NCBI RefSeq assembly: GCF_032854445.1 | Contig: NC_088299.1 | Coordinates: 5,929,001 to 5,993,000, forward strand | Source of the DNA: Liolophura sinensis | Taxonomy: Eukaryota > Mollusca > Polyplacophora > Chitonida > Chitonidae | Length of the DNA: 64,000 bases | Direction of reading: 5' to 3' | Shown here: positions 56,601 through 62,015 of the stretch, one piece after another | How positions within the stretch are numbered: the stretch's first letter is position 1 | Layout of the letters: each line of letters opens with the position of its first letter | Notes under the pieces: generated by a model | Database searches by the model: none | What the model was told of the DNA's origin: nothing | The model's input: only the letters and a program-made list of their open reading frames with translations | Made by a program: the position numbers and the translations under genes

Positions 56601-58641
56601 AACACAGCAATTAGATGGCAGTAAGAAGGCAGAGGGGGTCAGTAAATCATGGCTCTGGACAGTTTTATTGGGCAGGACCCAGCATGTGGTAAGCCATGTT
56701 TACTTTGGAGCTGACAAATACTATCTGTCAGAAGAGGTTCCTAACAAGCCAGGCCAAAAAAAAAAAAAAAAAAAAACCCAGAAAAACAAAACAAAAACCT
56801 CAACCTGATGTTCTGGACAGGCCTATTGTCCATGAAAGAGAAGAGTATAATCATACATCAGTCAAGCCTGAAGAAAAGGAAAGAGAAATTGGCTTAAATA
56901 GCCCTGCAAATACTTAACCTTCCAACTTGTGTTCAACAGTGATAAAGAGGTAGAGCTTTTATTGCCAATCGTAAATTATATAGACTGGCTATAGTTGAGG
57001 GTGATGTAGGGTCAGGAATCGCCAACTGCTGACTGTCAACAGCAACTTGTCTTCCATTCATCAAAGCACCGCAGCAGGCAAACTCACAGTCCATCTTAAT
57101 CTAGACCTCTACCCATGTTGTATTTTCCTCTTAAATGTCTATTGACAAGCAGCTTAGCTTGTTTTTTTTTTCTTTCACATTTATTTCATCCAATTGCCTT
57201 TTTTAGTAACAAGATTACTATACAATTACTAAAGGTTAACCGTCGGGCTAGAAGGTAGTATTAATACATGCATCTGCCACTGACAAGAGAAAAGCACCCT
57301 TCCTACCCTACCTTCCTCCCCCCCCCCCCATCACCCCTTCAGCCTCCCAAGTAACTGGACTATAACATCTCATTGAGTGAAATAAATTATCACTGTATTA
57401 GAAACCAGTCTTATCTGCCCTTAGGCAGCTGGTGACTTCCAAGTAGTACATGTACCAGGACTGGTGTGGGTTGATCTGCCTGGGTGAGTAGTACTCACAT
57501 CACTAAGGAGTCTGCCTCTGACAGGTCCCGGAGCCCACCAAATTACCCCCTAGGGGCCGATCAGCAACTCTTAAGACCCTCTGTCTAAAGGTTGTGTTTT
57601 GATTAATTCCAGAAACACATTTTTGTGATGAAAACATAGAAAAATGTTATAAAACAAATTCTGATCAAAAACAGCTTTAATAAATCCCTACAGTTTAACA
57701 AATAGGGGTTTGGTTTTTCACATAATCTGCTAATTTTTAATTGTGTGGAGGTAGGAGCAAACATGTAGTATTTATAGAGCTACACCTATACACATATTAT
57801 ATGTGGTATAAACTTATTTGCTTATTACCACAATTATTTCAAACAAGTTTCAAGCTGTACTTGGAAATTACTTGTTTACACAATAAACAGCTGTCTTGTT
57901 TATGGTTGCTGAAAAACCAATCCTACATGTACAAAAGACCAAGGAGGTAAATCTCAACAGTAAGAACACCATTAAACTTCTTTGGAGTGTTCATCTCTCG
58001 ATTTCTCTACTCACCACTTATGATGAGCCCACTGTGCTGGGAACAGACTCCGCAAACCCATTTTCGATGTAAGTCAAGCTTAAAAACTCTTTTATGATGC
58101 TTAGTTTTTGTTACTTGAAGTGACGAGTTTCGATAGGTTTATCTTAAGATAACATTGATAAAGTGGACAACATCTTCACTTGTAAAGCCTAAACATAAAC
58201 TTTAACATCAGATTTCAAATTCTGACTTAAATCAAAAATGTATTTGTGAAATTGGCCCCAGATAAATTGTTTTCTATCTCACTATTAATTCTTTGTATTC
58301 GGTTTCTGGAAGGTCTGCAGGAACCTGTAGATGGTTGTGGGTTTTCCCCGGTCACTGTCTGGTTTCCAGCCACCATAATGCTGGCAGCCGTCGCATAAGT
58401 GAAATATTCTTGAGTACAGCGTAAAACACCAGTCAAATAAATAAATATTCGGATTCTGTATTTCAACTGGTGTATAAGCTGAGACTGATGCATCACATGT
58501 GAAGACACTGTAACAGAATCGCACAACATCCTGGTCAGTAAATGTGACTTACCTAAAATGAACTGTGAGGTATTCCCCTGTGGAGTTAATAGCTGGAGGC
58601 AGATTGTTCCCACACAACCCACCATTACCACCTGCTTCTTT
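8340..58641 (-). CDS. Partial gene: CUB - LDLRa - transmembrane protein, five exons joined (58641..58553, 43394..43333, 21715..21557, 11147..10932, 8614..8340)
   Basis: Seen: five minus-strand exons, each bounded by AG and GT with donors gtaagt, gtaagc, gtaagg and gtaaga, join into 801 bases (266 residues plus stop). Codon phases agree at every junction (2, 1, 1, 1). Residues 1-50 are the C-terminal half of a CUB domain, 58-96 a complete LDLRa domain with six cysteines, about 114-140 a transmembrane helix, and 141-266 a cytoplasmic tail. Family knowledge: CUB and LDLRa modules are extracellular binding domains, and CUB-LDLRa-TM proteins such as NETO act as receptor auxiliary subunits. Inferred: a type I membrane protein at the cell surface; ligand unknown. 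The first CUB half and signal peptide are missing here. The phase-1 introns flanking LDLRa are typical of shuffled extracellular modules. No transcript evidence was available. Confidence 0.88.
8615..10931 (-). other. Intron between TM and tail exons
   Basis: 2.3 kb GT-AG phase-1 intron. Its central part, 9256-9940, is the 36-bp minisatellite listed separately. The rest is unique-looking AT-rich DNA with no further coding match. Confidence 0.85.
9256..9940 (+). repeat. 36-bp minisatellite, 19 copies
   Basis: Nineteen copies of a unit like tttatccactgaaaacagaa plus cctttccttacataag, counted by the gaaaaca core. Copies 7, 10 and 14 carry the variant tcctccgaaaac, each followed by ttacttaaa, which marks block duplications of three to four units. 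It lies in the last intron, 0.64 kb from the tail exon. One copy near 9375 is shortened. Confidence 0.97.
10932..11147 (-). CDS. Exon d: juxtamembrane and transmembrane segment
   Basis: A 216-base exon, phase 1 at both ends, with acceptor atgttttacag and donor gtaaga. It encodes a short linker, then a strongly hydrophobic run at about residues 114-140 that is rich in Val (SVVVVIVVVVAVV). The run is followed at once by CCCRRSSCRK. The basic residues after the helix set the orientation: N-terminus outside, C-terminus in the cytosol (positive-inside rule). The cysteine cluster at 141-143 and 148 is a plausible palmitoylation site; that is inference. The rest is a Thr/Ser-rich stretch (THTGVTTTPTTVVSNGNS). 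No signal-anchor alternative is needed, because extracellular domains lie upstream. Confidence 0.92.
13126..13232. mobile_element. 107-bp fold-back (MITE-like) element
   Basis: The whole segment is one near-perfect inverted repeat. The left arm starts ttacattgtgactc and the right arm ends gagtcaccatgtaa; gtgataggatacgcaaatat pairs with its exact complement. Arms of about 50 bases meet near a catatttaatatg centre. No coding. A non-autonomous DNA transposon is the likely identity; the target site is uncertain (TTA/TAA or TA). Confidence 0.8.
13304..13538 (+). mobile_element. SINE-A, 5'-truncated
   Basis: Lacks the A-box head and begins at gtaatgacccaggagcctct. The B-box-like gagttcaagtcc, body and (aata)n tail are present. 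Confidence 0.9.
14751..14888 (+). repeat. 46-47-bp tandem repeat, 3 copies
   Basis: Unit acacaatagatgcagacaga followed by tggagaaatggacaaaatac. Starts at 14751, 14797 and 14844, with few differences between copies. Confidence 0.9.
15097..15365 (+). mobile_element. SINE-A, full length with target-site duplication
   Basis: Complete element: head ggcctccgtagctcagttgg, B-box-like gagttcaagtcc, body, and tail caccaatcaagtaaataa. The 14-base flank aaacatacaaccta occurs at 15081-15094 and again at 15364-15377. The exact duplication points to a fairly recent insertion. Confidence 0.95.
15956..16212 (-). mobile_element. SINE-A composite: three 3' ends in series
   Basis: A bare tail piece (to about 15990), then a 3' half (15991-16127), then a second 3' end (16128-16212), all in one orientation. 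Each restarts with ttgattagtgtttta-like text. Probably repeated insertion into tails or local duplication. Confidence 0.85.
16804..17104 (-). mobile_element. SINE-B, head-truncated
   Basis: The plus strand shows the 3' end first: a (tgag)n tail, cttggggtttaacgtcgta, then the body with gtgcctcctcgttgcagga and gaacgccaagcgaggaagtt. It stops at gtgactcgaccca, before the tRNA-like part seen in the copy at 60075. Confidence 0.88.
17742..17815 (-). mobile_element. SINE-A fragment, old
   Basis: Diverged match to the 3' end: gatttgattgctgtttta, then ttttcacctatacaacaaca. Confidence 0.55.
21557..21715 (-). CDS. Exon c: LDL-receptor class A domain
   Basis: This 159-base exon has phase 1 at both ends, so the domain forms a symmetrical module. 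It encodes one complete LDLRa repeat at residues 58-96 of the partial protein. Cysteines fall at 58, 64, 69, 76, 82 and 96. The acidic calcium-binding stretch reads DRVDHCGDLSDES, with the SDE signature intact. LDLRa domains fold around one calcium ion and bind extracellular ligands. The acceptor follows a long T tract (ttttttttttcag) and the donor is gtaagg. A small insert, SIDGKAA, before the last cysteine slightly lengthens the final loop. All canonical residues are present, so the domain is probably functional. Confidence 0.95.
21859..22112 (-). mobile_element. SINE-A, full length, diverged
   Basis: All parts are recognisable from tail (ttacttatttcattggagtt) to head (ggcctccgtggcctagtggg on the minus strand), with many substitutions. 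Lies 0.15 kb upstream of the LDLRa exon. Confidence 0.85.
22338..22522 (-). mobile_element. SINE-A, partial
   Basis: Body from tctcaagaacctttcactta to gttggtgagagactcctggg. Lacks the tRNA-like head. Confidence 0.85.
23313..23575 (-). mobile_element. SINE-A, full length
   Basis: Tail atttatttatttgattggtg through to head ctgaggctcc at the high end. Similar AT-rich flanks on both sides suggest, but do not prove, a target-site duplication. Confidence 0.92.
23926..24071 (-). mobile_element. SINE-A, 5'-truncated
   Basis: 3' half only, ending near ccttcccatgtacag. Confidence 0.9.
25548..25563 (+). repeat. Poly-C run (16)
   Basis: Uninterrupted C homopolymer, one of eight C or G runs of 12-23 bases in the window. 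Confidence 0.97.
25721..25837 (+). repeat. 39-bp tandem repeat, 3 identical copies
   Basis: Unit begins cattgcagtttctagtaaaa. Starts at 25721, 25760 and 25799. No differences seen between copies, so it is either very recent or an assembly product. Confidence 0.95.
26090..26345 (-). mobile_element. SINE-A-related element, strongly diverged
   Basis: catactcaagaacttttcac, then tgatggcagtcatgttatagg and caaccttcccaaag follow the SINE-A order with low identity. May belong to a sister subfamily. Confidence 0.5.
26660..26855 (-). mobile_element. SINE-A, diverged
   Basis: Tail ttgattcatttaattcattg, body gcataatggtgggagaaaac, and cttgaattcagagctcc at the B-box side. The head is missing. Confidence 0.75.
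28982..29344 (-). mobile_element. SINE-A with internal insertion and partial duplication
   Basis: Full element from tail to head, but about 75 bases of unrelated sequence (29146-29219) split it. The block cottoning ccttcccac...gaggaag-like text occurs on both sides, so part of the SINE is present twice. The head complement ctaaccaactgaaccacaga is intact. Confidence 0.85.
29470..29805 (-). mobile_element. SINE-B with 11-bp target-site duplication
   Basis: From cttggggtttaacgtcgtac to gaagcggacgctctacc. Flanks tcattgtatgc at 29459-29469 and 29806-29816 are identical. The last bases of the tRNA-like head are lacking compared with the copy at 60075. Confidence 0.92.
30142..30270 (-). mobile_element. 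SINE-A fragment, diverged
   Basis: tttatttatttattaaattg, then tatactcata, and an aagtattacggtgtgaagaa block matching the SINE-A body. Confidence 0.6.
30333..30470 (-). mobile_element. SINE-A, 5'-truncated with small deletion
   Basis: 3' half with a deletion between acgacgg and tgggaggaaac (the 'ccagcattatgg' block is lost). Confidence 0.88.
31330..31512 (+). mobile_element. SINE-A-like element, diverged
   Basis: Contains ccttgaccaatgaggtcaca, ggttcaaatccagc (a good B-box) and the 3' end ggcgtaaaacaccag followed by an A-rich tail. The body does not match SINE-A well, so it may be a related family. Confidence 0.5.
31525..31635 (-). mobile_element. SINE-A, 5'-truncated
   Basis: 3' end only (ttacgccgtgctcaagaata to ccatccgcaggtt). 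It sits tail to tail with the plus-strand element just before it. Confidence 0.85.
32840..33651 (+). repeat. 106-bp satellite, about 7.6 copies
   Basis: tgttcactgaccacca-type units start at 32861, 32967, 33073, 33179, 33285, 33391, 33497 and 33603, a constant 106-base period. Each full unit has the block ccacttgtcttccaccaat shared with SINE-C at 2016 and the palindrome tcacacgtgtga with CACGTG at its centre (one copy has a change outside the core). The array lies within the intron upstream of the LDLRa exon. Confidence 0.97.
33650..33708. repeat. Inverted and direct repeats at the satellite edge
   Basis: caaactattac at 33650-33660 and 33698-33708; its complement gtaatagtttg at 33684-33694; and the perfect palindrome actacgtagt between them. 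Could form a small hairpin. Confidence 0.85.
35274..35290 (+). repeat. Poly-C run (17)
   Basis: Uninterrupted C homopolymer. Confidence 0.97.
35461..35797 (+). repeat. Dispersed repeat E, copy 2 (without SINE)
   Basis: Matches 1151-1430 plus 1691-1780 across the point where copy 1 holds a SINE: gctttggcatgtttggggac here, against catattga/SINE/catattgaggac there. It shows the state of the repeat without the insertion. Confidence 0.7.
36588..36779 (-). pseudogene. Coding-like relic, 63 codons, family not recognised
   Basis: The minus strand is open from just after a TAA at 36782..36780 to a TGA at 36590..36588. The central peptide (KPGDVIKITYVDGNSDYVWG, then RIKFYVRDD and FYVVQRL) has the alternating hydrophobic/acidic look of beta-rich protein and few low-complexity residues. 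There is no ATG near the start and no matching exon phase in the CUB-LDLRa gene. I suspect a transposon or host-gene fragment, but cannot name it. It has no role in the neighbouring gene that I can see. Confidence 0.35.
40557..40766 (+). repeat. 93-bp tandem repeat, 2.2 copies, derived from a SINE-A end
   Basis: Units start at 40557, 40650 and 40743 with ttatttatt.ggtttattt. Each holds cataatgccagtgtt.tggtg, which resembles the SINE-A body (ccagcattatggtgggagga). A SINE-A 3' end (tgattggtgttttacgga) lies just before. Confidence 0.92.
40895..40924 (+). repeat. G-rich run (G6-T-G23)
   Basis: Longest homopolymer in the window. Length may be unreliable in the assembly. Confidence 0.97.
41203..41575 (+). 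repeat. 185-bp tandem duplication
   Basis: gaaattgggatt.acagtata begins at 41203 and 41388. The two halves share taaaccatatgtg, tataattttttcatca and tgtcaatgaagg with moderate divergence, so the duplication is old. It may be part of an unnamed element continuing to about 41760. Confidence 0.85.
41575..41605 (+). repeat. (CTGT)n microsatellite
   Basis: About eight tandem tgtc units directly after the 185-bp duplication. Confidence 0.93.
43333..43394 (-). CDS. Exon b: end of the CUB domain
   Basis: A short 62-base exon between acceptor gtgcttgcag, preceded by a pyrimidine-rich tract, and donor gtaagc. It encodes TDGKGPLGKGFKFIVTAFNE, and its first base completes the arginine begun by the upstream exon. 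The pattern T/S-D-G...GKGF.....F is the usual last beta-strand region of CUB domains, where 'sD....GF.a.y' is conserved. Entry phase is 2 and exit phase 1; the exit base g pairs with 'at' of the next exon to give Asp51. The exon was found through CUB-like sequence and confirmed by phase agreement on both sides. Confidence 0.87.
43444..43762 (-). mobile_element. SINE-like element, strongly diverged
   Basis: Begins with the SINE-A tail (tttatttatttatttgattg) and ends with ttaaccacttagccatgtca, which reads as a tRNA-like head on the minus strand. The body is too diverged to place in a family, and a G15 run at 43517-43531 interrupts it. Lies 50 bases upstream of exon b. Confidence 0.5.
44012..44060 (+). 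mobile_element. SINE-A 3'-end fragment
   Basis: cttgggtacgacgtaaaaca followed by ccaataaaaaaacataaat. Confidence 0.75.
45900..46040 (+). repeat. Dispersed repeat D, copy 2
   Basis: Shares cttttgg, tatatttttcctcc, ccctaccttccaaacaa, aagatcaa and aatcaggaaaaatga with the other copies. A SINE-B follows directly at 46042. Confidence 0.65.
46042..46351 (-). mobile_element. SINE-B, partial at both ends
   Basis: From gatttaacgttgtacttaac to tggatctaccgctccagaac. The (tgag)n tail and the outer tRNA-like head are missing. Confidence 0.88.
46877..46945 (-). ncRNA. tRNA-like segment (SINE head or tRNA relic)
   Basis: The minus strand reads ttagctcaattggtagagcg (A-box) and cgagttcaaatcc (B-box) at a tRNA-like distance. 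The acceptor ends (tccctt and tgtgtg) do not pair, so it is not a functional tRNA gene. It is probably the head of a SINE whose body runs to lower coordinates. Confidence 0.45.
47130..47401 (+). mobile_element. SINE-A, full length with target-site duplication
   Basis: Head gggcctccgtggctcagttg through to tail taatcaaataaataaataaa. The flank taattcttct occurs at 47118-47127 and 47399-47408. Confidence 0.95.
48009..48260 (-). mobile_element. SINE-A, full length
   Basis: Tail tttatttatttatttgagtg to head complement ctaaccaactgagccacgga. Similar flanks (tgcatacacatatgta and tgcatacatgtatgta) suggest a decayed target-site duplication. Confidence 0.92.
49328..49404 (+). mobile_element. SINE-A 3'-end fragment
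   Basis: tataagtgaaatattcttaa followed by caatcaaataaataaataag, with an A-rich interruption. Confidence 0.85.
49517..49718 (-). mobile_element. SINE-A with internal deletion
   Basis: Both ends are present, but about 60 bases of the body (the accatccgcaggttgctg part) are missing. Near-repeat flanks ttcatgaatg and ttaatgaatg. Confidence 0.9.
49809..49939 (-). mobile_element. SINE-A, 5'-truncated
   Basis: 3' half only, with the 'cacttatacgacggcgg' block partly deleted. Confidence 0.88.
53303..53684 (+). repeat. Segment nearly identical to 63621..64000 (copy 1)
   Basis: 382 bases match the 380 bases after the gap. Differences seen: two substitutions (agcacac/agtacac and aagtagc/aagtggc) and three homopolymer length changes (A14/A12, T9/T8, A3/A4). 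The similarity begins exactly at the gap edge and runs to the window end. An allelic contig placed in series is the simplest reading; a real tandem duplication is the alternative. Confidence 0.95.
53712..53850 (-). mobile_element. SINE-A fragment, old
   Basis: Weak match: gattgatttattaatttaat, then gggtgcaggaaaaccgcaat and gcagacctttcccacgtg. Low identity. Confidence 0.5.
55222..55239 (+). repeat. Poly-C run (18)
   Basis: Uninterrupted C homopolymer next to an A9 run. Confidence 0.97.
55265..55396 (+). repeat. Dispersed repeat D, copy 3
   Basis: ggcaaataaatgtcacaata, then caaacctcaaaatacctta and ctaagatcaacatgactttc align with the other copies. Confidence 0.65.
56057..56221 (-). mobile_element. 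SINE-A, 5'-truncated with 13-bp target-site duplication
   Basis: Tail tttcatttgattggtgtttt to the B-box region acttgaactca. Flanks ctccccacttcca at 56043-56055 and 56222-56234 are identical, so the truncated form itself was inserted. Confidence 0.94.
58308..58446 (+). mobile_element. SINE-A, 5'-truncated
   Basis: 3' half from ggaaggtctgcaggaacctg to agtcaaataaataaat. Lies 106 bases downstream of exon a in gene direction, antisense to the gene. Confidence 0.9.
58553..58641 (-). CDS. Exon a: third quarter of the CUB domain
   Basis: The minus strand reads an acceptor (gcgtttcag), 29 codons plus two bases, then the donor gtaagt. The peptide contains GGLCGNNLPP followed by STGEYLTVHF. This fits the CUB signature in which a Cys-Gly near the middle precedes a 'p..i.s..n.l.v.f.sD' strand. 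Cys10 should be the fourth CUB cysteine; its partner would be on a missing upstream exon. Asn19 lies in an NST glycosylation sequon. The entry is phase 0, so the preceding exon must end on a complete codon. The two leftover bases (ag) complete Arg30 with the first base of the exon at 43394. That junction fit, 15 kb away, is the strongest support. The span is also open in other frames, but only this one continues into the next exon. Confidence 0.85.
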
Positions 58642-58950
58642 CTGAAACGCATACAAACACACGAGAGTTTATTTCTTTGAATGGGGTTTAACACTGTACT
58701 CAGGGACAAATAGAGCTTTTTTAACTTGGACACACTTTCAGTTGACCAATTTTTTGGATTAACATTTTCAGATATTATAAAGAAAACTGAACTTATTGCC
58801 TTATACACCAACGTTTATTGTTCAAATTGCATAAATTGTTCACAGGATTTTAAGAAAATTTTTCAAACATTTACAAAGTTTAAATTATCAGACAATATTC
58901 CTCCATAATGCGGTCTTTCCTTAAGGTGCAACATCAGCAGATTGTTTATT

Positions 58951-59098
58951 TACCCCAAATGACTTAAAATTTTGCCCTCAAACTTCACTTTTGGGGACTG
59001 GAAAATTCACTGACAATTTTCCAGCAGATTACCATCACATGTTCCAAGCAAACCTCAAAGAACCTTTCTAAACTCAACAGAACTTTCAGAATGTATGT
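58951..59098 (+). repeat. Dispersed repeat D, copy 4
   Basis: taccccaaatgacttaaaat, cacttttgggga, caagcaaacctcaaagaacc and aacagaactttcagaatg align with copies 1-3. Confidence 0.65.
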
Positions 59099-59659
59099 GG
59101 AAAGAGCTGGAGTGCTTTGGGACAAACCACCAACCCAAATACATGCAAGTGTCAAACTGTCTAACATGTCACAAAGTTTCATCACCAGACTGAGTGTGCT
59201 CAAAGTGTGTGTTATTTGACAGCCAAAGTCATCTCAGCAAACTTTGTGTAGGACTTCATATTAAAGAAGAAGATCTTGTACATCAATGTCACTTGTATCA
59301 TGCCCTTGAAAGACAATTAGCGTTTTAAGGCTTTAGTCGCATGTGACTCCGCAACCCCTCCAACAACCACGTTCAAAGTATGAGTTGATGAGAATATGCA
59401 ACATGCCTACTGTAACACCAGGGCAGGCATTGTCCAGTCCTTGGCCTATGAGACAAAGGCAACAAGCTACAGGATCCATGTCTTAATTTCATGTGAGCCA
59501 GCTTGGGATTGATTTGAGTATAATGTAGAGACATGTATGTAGGGCCTGCTTTTTTTTTCTTGTTATACACACACTTTGCCATTTTTCAGTCAAAATGACA
59601 ACACATAGTCATTAGGTATGTGTACATATACTGTATATTCTTGTGGCGGGACGATTCAC

Positions 59660-59735
59660 GTTGCCACTTACAGAGTAAATGCACTTATAATTACATACTT
59701 GTTGCCACTTACAGAGTAAATGCACTTATAATTAC
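59660..59735 (+). repeat. 41-bp tandem duplication
   Basis: gttgccacttacagagtaaa starts at 59660 and 59701; the first 35 bases are identical in both copies. Confidence 0.93.
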
Positions 59736-59929
59736 CTTCCCTTCACCCTGCATTACAAATTTGTTGGTCAAGGGCAAATCTGTTGCTCAAGGACAAATCT
59801 GCTGCCATGTTATAAGTGGTGTATATTTTATCATGTTTGTTAGTCACTGATAGCCTGTGACATATATACTATAGAAACGGGCACGTTATAATACTTGATG
59901 TTTTTAATAGTAAGCAACATCAGTATAAC

Positions 59930-60054
59930 AGAGGGGTTGCATGGCCTCCTTCTGGCAGCCATATTGGAGTACTGTGGCTATACCAGCCCATGCCAACATG
60001 ACTCCAATATGGCTATTGTTCTGTCAGGGAGATGATGGAAAATGCAACCCCTCT
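59930..60054. mobile_element. 125-bp inverted-repeat element (MITE-like)
   Basis: Outer arms agaggggttgcat and atgcaacccctct; inner arms gccatattggagt and actccaatatggc. Sequences between the arms pair poorly. No coding. A non-autonomous DNA transposon is plausible. Confidence 0.7.
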
Positions 60055-60074
60055 TAGCATAGTTTCCACTGAAA

Positions 60075-60431
60075 GTCAGTGAGTGAGTGCTTGGGGTCTA
60101 ACCGTTGTACTTAACCATTTTTCAGTCTTATGACCAAGAAGGTATCCTCAGAGTGTATGTAATGTGTCTCCTTGTTGCAGGATGGATTTCCACCGCTCTT
60201 TTATCTAGTGCTGTGTCACTGAGACGACTTACCAAAGGCAAGCAAGCCACCCTACCCGAGCCTATACACTAATACAGGTTAGCCAGTCACAGCACTTCCT
60301 ATTAATGCTGAACGCCAAGCGAGGAGGCTACAACTTCCTCTTTAAAGGTCCTTAGGTGTGACCCAACCCAGCATTGACCATGGATCTAGCGCCCCAGAAG
60401 CAGACGCTCTACCAACTGATCCATCGAGGCC
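60075..60431 (-). mobile_element. SINE-B, full length with target-site duplication
   Basis: The most complete copy. On the minus strand it starts with ggcctcgatggatcagttgg (A-box) and tagagcgtctgcttctgggg, contains tgggttgggtcacacctaag near the B-box position, and ends with an (actc)n tail. Flanks agtttccactgaaa (60061-60074) and agtttccattgaaa (60432-60445) differ by one base. Confidence 0.94.
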
Positions 60432-61748
60432 AGTTTCCATTGAAAATGACACAACCAATCGTGATGAAATAAGGTATAAAAACCTGAGATTTTCTTTATT
60501 AAAACGCTTATAAAAGTAAATATACTGTTGTGTGAGCACACTATATTGAATCACCTATGTGTTGTAACAAAGAATGTACAGGTATGAAGTGTAAGTTACT
60601 GAAGTATTGTTAAGAAAAATTGTTCATTACATTCGACTTCCATTTTCTTACTGAGTTTTTGGCAGCTGCTTAAACCAGTTCACCATTTTTTCTATCCAAA
60701 TCAATCCCTGGCAATTATCTGTACCAAAAAATATATGCCTGAAATATTTGATGAATCACTATACGGACATTTCCCGTTTGACTGACAACAAAGTCACATC
60801 TGCGATTATCAATCTCAACTCACTTCCCTCCGACAAGAAAAACCACATTTAATTTGGCAAGATTTAGGCAGCAAAAAAAAAAAATGACGGGTAATGTTCA
60901 TATTGTAATTGCAGACTCTTTTCCTACAATTAATTAGGGCGCCAGTAAAAACAGAAGCCGATGGACCCTTTCACGTTATTAAATTTATTATGAATTACGC
61001 AAAAACTAGTGGTATATAAGATCAAAGTGCAATGAAATGAGGGTGACATCTGAACCCACAGAGCGTGTTGCCTCCTGGACACATTGTTGCCTTTTAATAA
61101 CAAACACTATGCCCTAGTCCATATCAATTCTACGACAATGAGCAAGAGAGATCAGCAAAACCGAATAACAACGATTAATTCTGAACTTCCCTGACATCAG
61201 ACCATCCATCACTCTGTCGCCATACACATGCAACAGTTACTTCCCTTGGGTTCCGCTTCTGGAACCTTCTAGTGGGCCGTTCCCTCTTGCTCGTATACAA
61301 CTGTATGTACTAAGTCAACCCATCCAGGGCACCACAAGAAGGGAGCTACCGTGTATGGAGTACTAGTGGACTAGTGGAAAAAGTTATGCTGGAAACATAT
61401 TTACAAATCTTTAACTTAATAATTACTGAGTTGATCCTGCTCACAGATGATAATGGATAATATCTGTACATTAAGTGCTTGAAGTAGTTTTCATAACTAT
61501 TTCCTCACAGCAGCTTCTCATTGTAGCAAGGCTTCTAATAATAACTGATGGTGCTGCCTCACTGGATCACCATGCCAAAGACACCAGACATGATATCCTA
61601 TACCCGATCAGAGATAATACTCGCACCACAAGGGAACTAAGAAGACTGCAAAGTTTATAGCACATGAACTGGGTTTTAAAGGCATCACAGTGAAGTAGCC
61701 AATGCTATATTTCCTTTAAATTGATTCAGAAATCTTCAAATACCATGT

Positions 61749-62015
61749 GGGGCCTCCGCAGCTCAGTTGGTTAGCGCACTAGAGCAGCGTAATGACCCAG
61801 GAGTAATCTCACCAATGCGGTCGCTGTGAGTTCAAGTCCAGCTCATGCTGGCTTGCTCTCCGGTCGTACGTGGGAAGGTCTGCCGGGCAACCTGCGGATG
61901 GTCGTGGGTTCCCCCGGGCTGTGCCCGGTTTCCACCCACCATAATGCTGGCCGCTGTCGTATAGTGAAATATTCTTGAGTACGGTGTAAAACACCAATCA
62001 AATAAATAAATAAAT
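61749..62015 (+). mobile_element. SINE-A, full length
   Basis: Head ggggcctccgcagctcagtt, B-box-like gagttcaagtcc, and tail aatcaaataaataaataaat. Flanks caaataccatg and caaacaccatg differ by one base. Confidence 0.95.

Larger units (their letters stand above)
43395..58552 (-). other. Intron inside the CUB domain
   Basis: 15.2 kb GT-AG phase-2 intron that splits the CUB coding sequence. It carries SINE-A copies (43444, 44012, 47130, 48009, 49328, 49517, 49809, 53712, 56057, 58308), SINE-B (46042), repeat D (45900, 55265) and the segment duplicated after the gap (53303-53684). The stretches 50.0-53.2 and 54.0-55.2 kb have no repeat or coding match that I can support. Confidence 0.82.

Noticed and set aside
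58227-58811. 194-codon minus ORF overlapping exon a
   Set aside because: It runs through a SINE-A copy read in antisense and uses a different frame from the CUB reading. Only the CUB frame continues into the next exon.
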